Shown: in pieces, positions 1 through 5,681 of the stretch
Numbering within the stretch: the first letter of the stretch is position 1
Layout: each line of letters opens with the position of its first letter
Assembly: GCA_900758315.1 (NCBI GenBank)
Contig: CAAERF010000421.1
Span: 1 to 8,969 of the forward strand
Direction: 5' to 3'
DNA: 8,969 nucleotides
Origin: an uncultured Oscillospiraceae bacterium
GTDB lineage: Bacteria; Bacillota; Clostridia; Oscillospirales; Oscillospiraceae
Position numbers and translations under genes: made by a program
The notes under the pieces: model-generated
What the model saw: only the letters and a program-made list of their open reading frames with translations
Database searches by the model: none
What the model was told of the DNA's origin: nothing

Positions 1-555
1 CACGTCCTGGCTCTGGTCGGCCAGACCCGCCATGGCGTAGAAGCCGTTGAGGATCTTCCGGTTGTTCACCCGGATCTGGAACCGCTTCAGGCCCAGCTGA
101 GAGAAGGTGCGATAGATGATGGAGGGAATCTCCGCCTCATTGATGATGTCCAGCTTGCCGTCGCCGATGATGTCAATGTCCGCCTGATAGAACTCCCGGA
201 ACCGGCCCCGCTGGGCCCGTTCGCCCCGGTAGACCTTGCCGATCTGGTAGCGACGGAAGGGGAATTGTAGCTGGCCGTAGTGGAGGGCCACGTACTTGGC
301 CAGCGGTACGGTCAGGTCAAAGCGCAGGGCCAGATCGCTGTCTCCCTTCTGGAAGCGGTAGATCTGCTTCTCCGTCTCACCGCCGCCCTTGGCCAGCAGT
401 ACCTCGGCGGACTCGATGATGGGTGTGTCCAGCGGGGTAAAGCCGTAGAGGGAATAGGTGGTGCGCAGGACCTCCATAATCCGCTCCATCTGCTGCTGGG
501 GTCCCGGGAGCAGCTCCATGAAGCCGGACAGGGTCCGGGGTTTCTGTTTTGCCAT
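1..555 (-). CDS. hisS: Histidyl-tRNA synthetase, N-terminal part (3' end outside window)
   Basis: Class II aminoacyl-tRNA synthetase that charges tRNA-His in the cytoplasm. The first 185 residues are visible and the frame runs off the left edge. The translation opens MAKQKPRTLSGFMELLPG, typical of HisS, then has an RFDLTVPLAKY block (78-88), a class II motif 2 around RGERAQRGRFREFYQ (110-124), and INNRKILNG-like RVNNRKILNG (162-171). The start ATG is preceded by GGAAAGGATT about 10 nt upstream. Motif 2 ends FYQADIDIIG, closer to the archaeal/eukaryotic and Bacteroides style of HisRS than to the FHQ-GVEVFG form of E. coli. Expression is controlled by the T-box leader at 632-878. That leader reads as an Asp sensor, so aspS probably follows in the same operon beyond the window (inference). 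The family call is secure. Confidence 0.96.
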   Translation of the reverse strand, partial: MAKQKPRTLSGFMELLPGPQQQMERIMEVLRTTYSLYGFTPLDTPIIESAEVLLAKGGGETEKQIYRFQKGDSDLALRFDLTVPLAKYVALHYGQLQFPFRRYQIGKVYRGERAQRGRFREFYQADIDIIGDGKLDIINEAEIPSIIYRTFSQLGLKRFQIRVNNRKILNGFYAMAGLADQSQDV

Positions 556-631
556 AGCGAACAACAATCCTTTCCAGAAAAAGTAAAACTCAGTGGAGTG
601 GGAGGACAGCAGCGAAAAGGGCACGGGAAAA

Positions 632-664
632 GAAAAACTCCCGTCCCGACCTATGGGACGAGAG
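632..664 (-). terminator. Intrinsic terminator of the hisS T-box
   Basis: A 10-bp stem (arms 655-664 and 638-647, one G-U pair) with a short loop is followed on the minus strand by TTTTTCTTTT. Its 5' arm contains TCGTCCC, which alternatively pairs with ACGA and GGG of the T-box motif, giving the expected mutually exclusive antiterminator. Confidence 0.93.
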
Positions 665-878
665 TGAAGCCGCTTCACTTCGTGGTGCCACCCACATTCG
701 GTACCGTCGGTACCCTCAATGCCTTCTGTTGCGGGAAGGGGACCGCGTCCGTCTCCGGACCTGCTCCGACGCCGTCCTTCCCCCGACCCTGTTGCGTGCC
801 GGGCTTCCAGCCTGATGGCCCGGTTCTCTGTCCGCCGGATGACGGGGTACTCATGCGTCCTCAGCGCAGTTTCAACTA
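632..878 (-). promoter_or_regulatory. T-box riboswitch leader of hisS, predicted Asp (GAC) specifier
   Basis: Complete T-box leader between the promoter and hisS. On the minus strand, Stem I has a lower helix GACGC/GCGTC (arms about 855-859 and 768-772) and an upper helix CCCCG/CGGGG. The specifier loop carries a loop-E pair, AGTA (848-851) and GAA (778-780). Next come G, the trinucleotide GAC (774-776) and a purine, so the specifier is GAC (Asp). Apical elements CAGAGAACCGGG and GGCTGGAAGCCC are present. The T-box GGGTGGCACCACG lies at 681-693; its UGGC would pair with a tRNA ending GCCA, and tRNA-Asp has G73. The antiterminator pairs GGG and ACGA with TCGTCCC, which is also the terminator's 5' arm. 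Uncharged tRNA should therefore allow readthrough. The 5' boundary is inferred from the promoter. Confidence 0.93.
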
Positions 879-884
879 CTTGGA

Positions 885-913
885 ATTATATCCGCAATTT
901 CCCCATTCGTCAA
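885..913 (-). promoter_or_regulatory. Sigma-A promoter of the hisS leader
   Basis: TTGACG (908-913) and a perfect TATAAT (885-890) are separated by exactly 17 bp on the minus strand. It lies between the mgsA terminator and the T-box leader, and places the transcript start near 878. The match to consensus is nearly perfect. Confidence 0.92.
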
Positions 914-940
914 GAGGGAGTTGGCGCACATTTTCCCATC

Positions 941-972
941 AAAAAGGCCGCTTTTCCGGAGAAAAACGGCCT
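941..972 (-). terminator. Intrinsic terminator after the mgsA-like gene
   Basis: On the minus strand AGGCCG and CGGCCT form the outer stem, continued by TTTT/AAAA pairs across one mismatch, with a CTCCGG loop. The 3' arm runs into TTTTT. It starts 14 bp after the mgsA-like stop codon and separates the minD-mgsA unit from the hisS promoter. Confidence 0.88.
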
Positions 973-985
973 GTCACAGGTGCGC

Positions 986-1402
986 TCAGAGAAGATTCTG
1001 TGTGTTCTTCGGGTAGAGGATATTCCGCCAGTCCAGATCCCCGCGGGCCAGGCCCTGCACCAGCATTTCGGCGGTGCCGATGTTGGTGGCGATGGGGACG
1101 TTGTTCTCGTCGCAGAGACGGCAGATGTAGTGCAGGTCCTCCTCGTAGTCGGGACTTCTGGGTGCGGTGAAGAAGAGCACCATGTCGATCTCATTGTAGG
1201 CGATCCGGGTGCCGATCTGCTGACAGCCGCCGTGCTCGTGGGAGAGGAACAGGGAGATATCCAGGCCAGTGGCCTCCTTGATAATATTTCCGGTGGTGTT
1301 GGTGGCGCAGAGCGTGTGCTTGGCCAGAATACCACAGTATGCTATACAGAATTGAGTCATCAGTTCCTGTTTTTTGTCGTCCGTCATCAACGCAATGTTC
1401 AA
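986..1402 (-). CDS. MgsA-fold protein (methylglyoxal synthase homologue) lacking catalytic residues
   Basis: 138 residues with clear MgsA similarity along the whole length: MNIALMTDD at the N terminus, a phosphate-loop ATNTTGNI (33-40), HGGCQQIG (57-64), EIDMVLFF (71-78) and VPIATN. MgsA converts dihydroxyacetone phosphate to methylglyoxal, and its E. coli catalytic Asp71 sits in GGDQQ; here that residue is Cys60. By gapless comparison from memory, His19 becomes Asp8 and His98 becomes Tyr86, while Asp101 is kept as Asp89. True synthase activity is therefore doubtful. Six cysteines (19, 23, 32, 60, 94, 97) are unusual for this family. I chose a TTG start: it gives the normal MgsA N terminus and lies 11 nt after AGAAGGGAG. 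A GTG at 1412-1414 is in frame but overlaps that ribosome binding site. It is 61 bp downstream of the MinD gene and probably co-transcribed. Confidence 0.85.
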   Translation of the reverse strand: MNIALMTDDKKQELMTQFCIAYCGILAKHTLCATNTTGNIIKEATGLDISLFLSHEHGGCQQIGTRIAYNEIDMVLFFTAPRSPDYEEDLHYICRLCDENNVPIATNIGTAEMLVQGLARGDLDWRNILYPKNTQNLL

Positions 1403-1413
1403 GGCATATCGCA

Positions 1414-1422
1414 CTCCCTTCT
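1414..1422 (-). promoter_or_regulatory. Ribosome binding site deciding the mgsA-like start
   Basis: AGAAGGGAG on the minus strand. Its last G is also the first base of an in-frame GTG, which leaves no spacing for that codon. The TTG at 1400-1402 is 11 nt downstream and yields a family-typical N terminus, so TTG is preferred. A nearby ATG (1405-1407) is out of frame and closes after two codons. Confidence 0.6.
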
Positions 1423-1463
1423 GAAGTTCCGTTGCGTATGGATTCTTTGCGGTCTGTTCCGAT

Positions 1464-2201
1464 TCAGCGCAGGCCCACCGGCACCCGTCTGCCCTCCAGC
1501 CGACGGGCGATGTTCTGCCAAGCCCGGGCGGCGTTCTGGCTCTCGGGCAGTTGGACCAGCTCGCCCTGAGCGGCGTACAGGGCCACCTTTCGCTCTTCGG
1601 GCACGACGCCCAATAGGGGCACGCCGGCGGTGTCCATGGCGTCGTCCACGGTGAGTCCCAGCCGGCGGATCATCCACCGGGAGATCCGGTTGACCACCAG
1701 CTGGATGGGGATTCGGTAGCGGTAGAGCTGAGAGACCACCTGCTGGGCGTCCCGGAGGGAGGCGGAGTCAGTGGTCACCACGACGATCGCCCGGTCGGCG
1801 GCGCAGACCGCCAGCTGAAATCCGGGTCCGATACCGGCGGGGCAGTCGATGAGGCAGTAGTCAAAACGGCTGCGGATTTCCGCCATCAGCCGTCCCATAG
1901 AGGACTGGGAGACCGGAATGGGTCCCCAGGTCACCGGTGCGGTGAGCAGAAAGAGATTTTCCACCTGGGGGTGGGGGACTGCCGCCCGCTCCAGTGGGCA
2001 GCGTCCGAAGATCACGTCGGTAAAGTCCATCAGGGCCCGGTCCGTCATACCCATCGTCAGGTCCAGATTGCGCAGGCCCACGTCCATGTCCAGACAGAGG
2101 ACCCGCTTGCCCAGCCGGGCCAGACTGGCGCCGACGCCGCAGGTCAGAGCGGTTTTACCGGTGCCGCCCTTTCCCGATGTGATGACAATCGCAGTTCCCA
2201 T
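1464..2201 (-). CDS. minD: MinD-family ATPase (septum-site determining protein MinD-like)
   Basis: 245-residue ParA/MinD P-loop ATPase. It has the deviant Walker A KGGTGKT (11-17, signature Lys11 and Lys16), the MinD-specific MDVGLRNLDL (39-48), and Walker B with DCPAGIGPGF (119-128), close to the DSPAGIE-GF of MinD. MinD binds the membrane as an ATP dimer and positions division inhibition through MinC. The ATG is 6 nt after GAGGGAG; an ATG 6 bp further upstream would abut the ribosome binding site. The C terminus, AWQNIARRLEG then RRVPVGLR, may form an amphipathic helix but lacks the paired aromatic residues common in MinD tips. No minC or minE is present here. In many clostridia minC-minD-minE-rodA-mgsA are adjacent, so MinD beside an MgsA homologue looks like a reduced form of that cluster (inference). 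It has its own promoter. Confidence 0.85.
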   Translation of the reverse strand: MGTAIVITSGKGGTGKTALTCGVGASLARLGKRVLCLDMDVGLRNLDLTMGMTDRALMDFTDVIFGRCPLERAAVPHPQVENLFLLTAPVTWGPIPVSQSSMGRLMAEIRSRFDYCLIDCPAGIGPGFQLAVCAADRAIVVVTTDSASLRDAQQVVSQLYRYRIPIQLVVNRISRWMIRRLGLTVDDAMDTAGVPLLGVVPEERKVALYAAQGELVQLPESQNAARAWQNIARRLEGRRVPVGLR

Positions 2202-2225
2202 GTGCATCTCCCTCGTCAGTTTTTC

Positions 2226-2255
2226 ATTATAGCACACAAAGTGCCTAAAAAGCAA
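2226..2255 (-). promoter_or_regulatory. Promoter of the minD-like gene
   Basis: A perfect TATAAT (2226-2231) with TTGCTT 18 bp upstream (2250-2255), giving a start near 2219 and a leader of about 20 nt before the ATG. The spacer holds a small dyad, GCAC-ACAAA-GTGC (2232-2244), next to the -10. The -10 is convincing and the -35 is weak. Confidence 0.7.
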
Positions 2256-2292
2256 TCATCATTTGGTCAAATTTCTGTTGGAATTGTCTCCC

Positions 2293-2997
2293 TCACAGGG
2301 GACTTTTTTTCATTTTCGCAAAGCGCCGGGGGTATCCCTTCGGCGTGGGCGCCACCTTTTCAATGACCACCACCCGCCGGGTAATCCCGGTGCCCGGAAT
2401 CTGATAGCGGGCCATAGGTTTCAGCTGTCCGCCCAGGATGGAGATGGCTCGCCCTGCCCGGTTCAGTTCCTCCTGGCAGTCGTCGCTCTTCATGGCCAGA
2501 AACAGTCCGCCCACCTTTACAAAGGGCAGACAGAGCTCGGTGAGCAGACTCAGATCCGCCACCGCCCGGGACACCGCCACGTCGTACTGGTCCCGGAAGG
2601 CGGGCAGCAGGGCCTGTTCCTCACCGCGCCCGTGGACGCAGGTCACGTCCGGCGCGCCCAGCCTGGGTGCGATCTCCGCCAGCCAGTTCACCCGCTTTTG
2701 CAGGCTGTCCAGCAGGGTCAGCTGGATGGAGGGCTCCACGATTTTCAGTACCAGCCCGGGAAATCCGGCGCCGGTGCCCACGTCGATGACCTGCTTTCCC
2801 GCCAGGTCTGCCACCGTCAGCAGGGCCGCGCAGTCCAGCATGTGGAGATCCGCCACCTGCTCCGGCTGAGTGATGGCGGTGAGATTCATCACCTGGTTCT
2901 GCTCCAGCAGATAGTCACAGTAACGGCGCAACGTCTCCGCCGGGGTGGGGGAGAGGCCGTAGGCAGTCAGGCCCGCCTGAATGCGTTGTGTCATCAT
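2293..2997 (-). CDS. rsmG: 16S rRNA (guanine527-N7)-methyltransferase RsmG (GidB)
   Basis: 234 residues, the normal RsmG length. RsmG uses S-adenosylmethionine to methylate N7 of G527 of 16S rRNA. The Rossmann motif IDVGTGAGFPG (71-81) is exact; NQVMNLTAIT (34-43), LLDSLQKRV (95-103) and SRAVADL (143-149) are family blocks, and the C terminus YPRRFAKMKKSPL is typical. Its ATG overlaps the upstream stop codon as ATGA, and GGAGG lies about 7 nt upstream; a second Met follows immediately. In many bacteria rsmG lies upstream of parA-parB, after mnmG. Here it is downstream of parB, mscL and a small membrane gene, apparently translationally coupled to the latter. I see no clear hairpin terminator after it. 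Confidence 0.97.
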   Translation of the reverse strand: MMTQRIQAGLTAYGLSPTPAETLRRYCDYLLEQNQVMNLTAITQPEQVADLHMLDCAALLTVADLAGKQVIDVGTGAGFPGLVLKIVEPSIQLTLLDSLQKRVNWLAEIAPRLGAPDVTCVHGRGEEQALLPAFRDQYDVAVSRAVADLSLLTELCLPFVKVGGLFLAMKSDDCQEELNRAGRAISILGGQLKPMARYQIPGTGITRRVVVIEKVAPTPKGYPRRFAKMKKSPL

Positions 2998-3341
2998 GAC
3001 TGACCTCCCAGAAATTGAACCGTCTGCAAAATTCCCCAGCCCAGCAGGAACAGGGCCAGCAGGGTCAACACCACGCCCCAGACCAGCTGCTTTCCCGCGC
3101 CGGGCTGTCCCTCGGGAGGTTCCACAAAGTCCGGGTCCTCCTCATGGCCGCCAAACCGGCCGTGGCGCAGCAGCCAGCTCCGGTTGTAGAACTGGGCGGC
3201 CAGGGCGCCCGTGACAGGGAAGAGCAGGATGCCGGTGATGCCCCGGATCAGGGTAGTGGTGGCGATCCAGTAGGTGATGAGCAGGAAGCTGAGGACCACG
3301 TAGACGGCGCCCATCATGGCCCAGATGCGTTTGGGCTTCAT
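2994..3341 (-). CDS. Small three-helix membrane protein, unknown function
   Basis: 115 residues, family not recognised. Hydrophobic segments at about 6-28, 33-50 and 86-108 suggest three transmembrane helices, with a hydrophilic loop between helices 2 and 3 (55-84) rich in His, Glu, Asp and Pro, including GGHEEDPDFVEPPEG. The N terminus starts MKPKR, compatible with a cytoplasmic end. AAAGGGG lies upstream of the ATG at a rather long spacing. The coding frame ends in a 4-bp overlap with rsmG, which supports it being a real, co-translated gene. It sits between mscL and rsmG and could be envelope-related, but nothing in the sequence shows a function. Confidence 0.8.
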   Translation of the reverse strand: MKPKRIWAMMGAVYVVLSFLLITYWIATTTLIRGITGILLFPVTGALAAQFYNRSWLLRHGRFGGHEEDPDFVEPPEGQPGAGKQLVWGVVLTLLALFLLGWGILQTVQFLGGQS

Positions 3342-3366
3342 AGCTGTGGAAAACCCCTTTCTGTCG

Positions 3367-3400
3367 CAGAACAGGATGAGGGTGTCCCCATCCTGTTCTG
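3367..3400 (-). repeat. Perfect 12-bp inverted repeat between mscL and the small membrane gene
   Basis: Arms 3367-3378 and 3389-3400 are exactly complementary (CAGAACAGGATG and its reverse complement). An inner GGG/CCC extension leaves a loop of three or four bases. Neither strand has a T-tract after it, so it is not a standard intrinsic terminator. It may be an mRNA processing or stabilising hairpin, or a partial attenuator, inside the parA-rsmG unit. Confidence 0.75.
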
Positions 3401-3423
3401 AAAATCTGTCTCTTTGCCGCTGT

Positions 3424-3825
3424 TTACTTGTTCTGCTCCTTCAGCAGGTCGCGAATCTCAGTGAGCAGTACCTCTTCGGCGGAGGGTTCCGGAGCTTCCT
3501 CTTCCACTTCCTCCTCCTTCTTCTTGAACCGGTTCATGGCGCCGTTGATGATTTTCACCATCCAGAACACCACAAAGGCGATGATGAGGAAGTTGATCAC
3601 GGCGCCAATCAGGTGGCCAATGGGGAAGATGCCCACGGTGACCTGCTCAATGCCGGACTTGCCGCCGCCGCTGATCAGAGTGATGATGGGGTTGATAATG
3701 TCATCCACCAGCGCCGTGACAATGGCGGTGAAAGCTGCGCCGATGACCACGCCGACGGCCATGTCGAGGACGTTGCCCCGCATGATGAATTCTTTGAATT
3801 CACTGATCCAGGAGGGTTTCTTCAT
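3424..3825 (-). CDS. mscL: Large-conductance mechanosensitive channel MscL
   Basis: 133 residues, the usual MscL length. MscL is a pentameric inner-membrane channel that opens under membrane tension to release solutes during hypo-osmotic shock. Visible elements are the N-terminal amphipathic stretch ending FKEFIMRGNV, TM1 (about 18-45) with the family-typical NVLDMAVGVVIGAAF, a loop with GGGKSG, TM2 (about 69-95, ending FVVFWMVKIIN), and a charged C-terminal helix KKKEEEVEEE followed by EEVLLTEIRDLLKEQ. GAGAAAGGA lies 10 nt before the ATG. It begins 44 bp after the parB stop with no hairpin between them, so readthrough from parA-parB is likely. A perfect inverted repeat follows the gene. Confidence 0.97.
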   Translation of the reverse strand: MKKPSWISEFKEFIMRGNVLDMAVGVVIGAAFTAIVTALVDDIINPIITLISGGGKSGIEQVTVGIFPIGHLIGAVINFLIIAFVVFWMVKIINGAMNRFKKKEEEVEEEAPEPSAEEVLLTEIRDLLKEQNK

Positions 3826-3869
3826 AGTATTTATGTCCTTTCTCTCTGTTTATTTTACCGTTTCCCTTC

Positions 3870-4745
3870 TCAGGAACGGGTAGGAAGGGCTTTTAACGCA
3901 TCCAGCAGATCGTTCAGGTCGTCCACACCGTAATATTCCAGCTCCAGACGGCCTTTGCGCTTGCCGGAGACGATTTTCACCTTTCGGCCCAGCTGTTTTC
4001 CCAGATCCTGGGCAGCCAGTGCCGCATAATCCACCTCTGTCGGGTCCTTTTCCGGCTGAGGAGTCACTTTCTTGACCCGGTTCATCTTTTTGGCCACCTC
4101 TTCCGCCTGACGGACCGAGAGGGCCTTGTCCATAATCTGCTGGGCCAGTGCCCACCGGGCGTCCTCATCGGACAGAGAGAGGATGGCCCGGGCATGTCCG
4201 GCGGTGATGCGGTTGTCCTCCACCAGGGCCTTCAGGTCCTCCGGCAGTCCCAGCAGACGCAGGGCGTTGGCGACGGCTGGCCGGGACTTACCCACCTGCC
4301 GGGCCACTTCCTCCTGGGTCATGCCGTACTCCGCAATCAGGGTCTGGAAACCCAGGGCCTCCTCCATGGGGTTGAGATCCTCCCGCTGGAGATTTTCGAT
4401 GAGGCCCAGCTCCATGGCCTTCCGGTCGTCGGCCTCCACCACCAGCACCGGCACCTCACTGATCCCGGCCTCCCGGGCGGCCCGCCAGCGGCGCTCTCCC
4501 GAGATGATCTGGTAGTACCCCGAGGCCATGAGCCGGACGCTGATGGGCTGGAGAATGCCGTGGATGCGGATGGAGTCCGCCAGGTCGGAGATGGACTCCG
4601 GGTCGAAGCATTTCCGGGGCTGTGACCCGTTGGGCTGTACTTTTTCGATGGGGAGCCGGGTGACGCCCTGCTGTTCCGGCTCCAGGGCGGCCTCGCCCAG
4701 CAGGGCACTGAGACCCCGGCCCAGACCGGAATCACGGGTTGCCAT
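3870..4745 (-). CDS. parB: Chromosome partitioning protein ParB (Spo0J)
   Basis: 291-residue ParB/Spo0J, a CTP-dependent DNA clamp that loads at parS, spreads, and works with ParA and SMC in origin segregation. The N terminus has the ParA-stimulating motif GLGRGLSALLGE (7-18). The CTPase domain has GERRWRAAREAG (83-94) and ENLQREDLNPMEEA (117-130). The helix-turn-helix (143-168) follows, and a C-terminal dimerisation domain ends at residue 291. At the four positions reported to set ParB versus Noc specificity I read Arg155, Ala161, Gly166 and Gly183, the ParB side of the switch, matching the parS sites nearby. GGAGGTGAAG precedes the ATG. It begins 20 bp after the parA stop, so the two form an operon. 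Confidence 0.97.
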   Translation of the reverse strand: MATRDSGLGRGLSALLGEAALEPEQQGVTRLPIEKVQPNGSQPRKCFDPESISDLADSIRIHGILQPISVRLMASGYYQIISGERRWRAAREAGISEVPVLVVEADDRKAMELGLIENLQREDLNPMEEALGFQTLIAEYGMTQEEVARQVGKSRPAVANALRLLGLPEDLKALVEDNRITAGHARAILSLSDEDARWALAQQIMDKALSVRQAEEVAKKMNRVKKVTPQPEKDPTEVDYAALAAQDLGKQLGRKVKIVSGKRKGRLELEYYGVDDLNDLLDALKALPTRS

Positions 4746-4765
4746 AGAGCTTCACCTCCAAATTT

Positions 4766-5557
4766 CTATCTCGTAACCGTCGCTGCGGTTTCACGTGAAA
4801 CATCGGTATTTTCTATCATTTCCGCCGCCAGCCGCTGATAGGCCTCGGCTCCGCGGGAGTACTTGTCGTAGGCCAGCACCGGCTTGCCGTGGCTGGGCGC
4901 CTCACTGAGCCGCACGTTCCGGGGAATCACCGAGGCGTACACCTGGCCGGGGAAGTGGCGCTTGACCTCTTCCGCCACCTGGATGGACAGGTTGGTCCGG
5001 CCGTCGTACATGGTCAGCAGGACGCCCTCTATCTGAATGGTTGGATTGAGCTTCCGCTTGACGATGCGCACCGTGGACAGCAGGTCGCTGAGTCCCTCCA
5101 GGGCGTAGTACTCGCACTGGACCGGAATCAGCACCGAGTCCGCCGCACAGAGACCGTTGAGGGTCAGCAGTTCCAGGGAGGGCGGACAGTCGATGAGGAT
5201 GTAGTCGTAGGCCTCGGCCAGCACGTCCAGGGCCTCCCGGAGCAAATACTCCCGCCGGTCCATGCCGATCATCTCTACGCCGGCGCCGGCCAAATCCTTG
5301 TTGGAGGGAAGTACATCGCCCCAGGGCGTTTTCACCACGCCCCGGTGGGGATCCGCACCGTCGATGAGAATGTCGTAGATGGTGGGAGAGACGGCGTTTT
5401 TATCCACACCCAGACCGGATGTGGCATTGGCCTGGGGGTCGAAGTCGCAGAGCAGGACGGATTTCCCGGCCGCATGAAGGGAAGCGGTCAGGTTGACGGC
5501 GGTGGTGGTCTTCCCGACACCGCCCTTTTGATTTGCGATTACAATGCGTTTTGCCAT
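4766..5557 (-). CDS. parA: Chromosome partitioning ATPase ParA (Soj)
   Basis: 263-residue Soj-type ParA. The ATP-bound dimer binds the nucleoid non-specifically, interacts with ParB-parS, and in Bacillus also modulates DnaA. Visible motifs: deviant Walker A KGGVGKT (11-17, Lys11 and Lys16), Walker A' CDFDPQANATSG (37-48), Walker B ILIDCPPSLE (120-129), and the C-terminal IPRNVRLSEAPSHGKP (211-226), typical of chromosomal Soj. I chose the ATG giving MAKRIVIANQ, the canonical start; a GTG six codons upstream is possible, and the ribosome binding site (GGTGGATGG) is weak. The last codons, for DVSRETA (252-258), contain parS. A perfect promoter and another parS lie upstream. A DnaA-box match is inside the gene. 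Confidence 0.97.
   Translation of the reverse strand: MAKRIVIANQKGGVGKTTTAVNLTASLHAAGKSVLLCDFDPQANATSGLGVDKNAVSPTIYDILIDGADPHRGVVKTPWGDVLPSNKDLAGAGVEMIGMDRREYLLREALDVLAEAYDYILIDCPPSLELLTLNGLCAADSVLIPVQCEYYALEGLSDLLSTVRIVKRKLNPTIQIEGVLLTMYDGRTNLSIQVAEEVKRHFPGQVYASVIPRNVRLSEAPSHGKPVLAYDKYSRGAEAYQRLAAEMIENTDVSRETAATVTR
4787..4802 (+). promoter_or_regulatory. parS site 1 (inside the 3' end of parA)
   Basis: GGTTTCACGTGAAACA matches the 16-bp parS consensus TGTTTCACGTGAAACA at 15 of 16 positions, with an intact 14-bp palindrome core. It lies in the codons for DVSRET of ParA and should be a ParB loading site. The identical 16-mer occurs on the opposite strand at 5655-5670. Confidence 0.95.
5400..5408 (+). 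promoter_or_regulatory. Single DnaA-box match inside parA
   Basis: TTATCCACA is an exact 9-mer DnaA box on the plus strand, within the parA codons for GVDKN. It is isolated, with no cluster and no AT-rich unwinding element, so it is not an origin; it may be chance or a DnaA titration site. Confidence 0.35.
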
Positions 5558-5590
5558 TCCATCCACCGCCTGCACAATAAGATACTACCT

Positions 5591-5619
5591 ATTATAATCG
5601 GGTGAAGCCAGTTTTTCAA
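5591..5619 (-). promoter_or_regulatory. Promoter of the parA-parB operon
   Basis: TTGAAA (5614-5619) and TATAAT (5591-5596) are separated by exactly 17 bp on the minus strand, about 34 bp before the parA ATG. It lies 35 bp downstream of parS site 2, so ParB spreading from that site could cover it and give autoregulation (inference). Confidence 0.88.
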
Positions 5620-5654
5620 TGACTTTACGGCTTTTTTCAAAGTTTTGCGGAAAA

Positions 5655-5670
5655 TGTTTCACGTGAAACC
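5655..5670 (-). promoter_or_regulatory. parS site 2 (upstream of parA)
   Basis: On the minus strand this reads GGTTTCACGTGAAACA, 15 of 16 to consensus and identical to parS site 1. It is intergenic, upstream of the parA promoter. Identity with site 1 extends to 23 bp, adding six bases 5' and one 3'. Confidence 0.95.
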
Positions 5671-5681
5671 GCAGCGTTAAG

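Noticed and set aside
632..878. Histidine-specific T-box
   Set aside because: No CAC triplet is in the specifier position, and the UGGC bulge does not match the C73 discriminator of tRNA-His; GAC and UGGC agree on Asp.
986..1414. GTG start at 1414 for the mgsA-like gene
   Set aside because: It overlaps its own ribosome binding site and adds four residues absent from the family; the TTG at 1402 gives the canonical N terminus.
280..1654. Long plus-strand open frames (280-1170 and 719-1654) across hisS, the leader and mgsA
   Set aside because: Low-complexity, Arg/Pro/Gly-rich translations with no family resemblance and no ribosome binding site. They are antisense to well-supported minus-strand genes and to the T-box, a common effect of high GC content.
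3367..3400. Bidirectional intrinsic terminator
   Set aside because: The stem is perfect but there is no T-run on either strand, so it was kept only as an inverted repeat.
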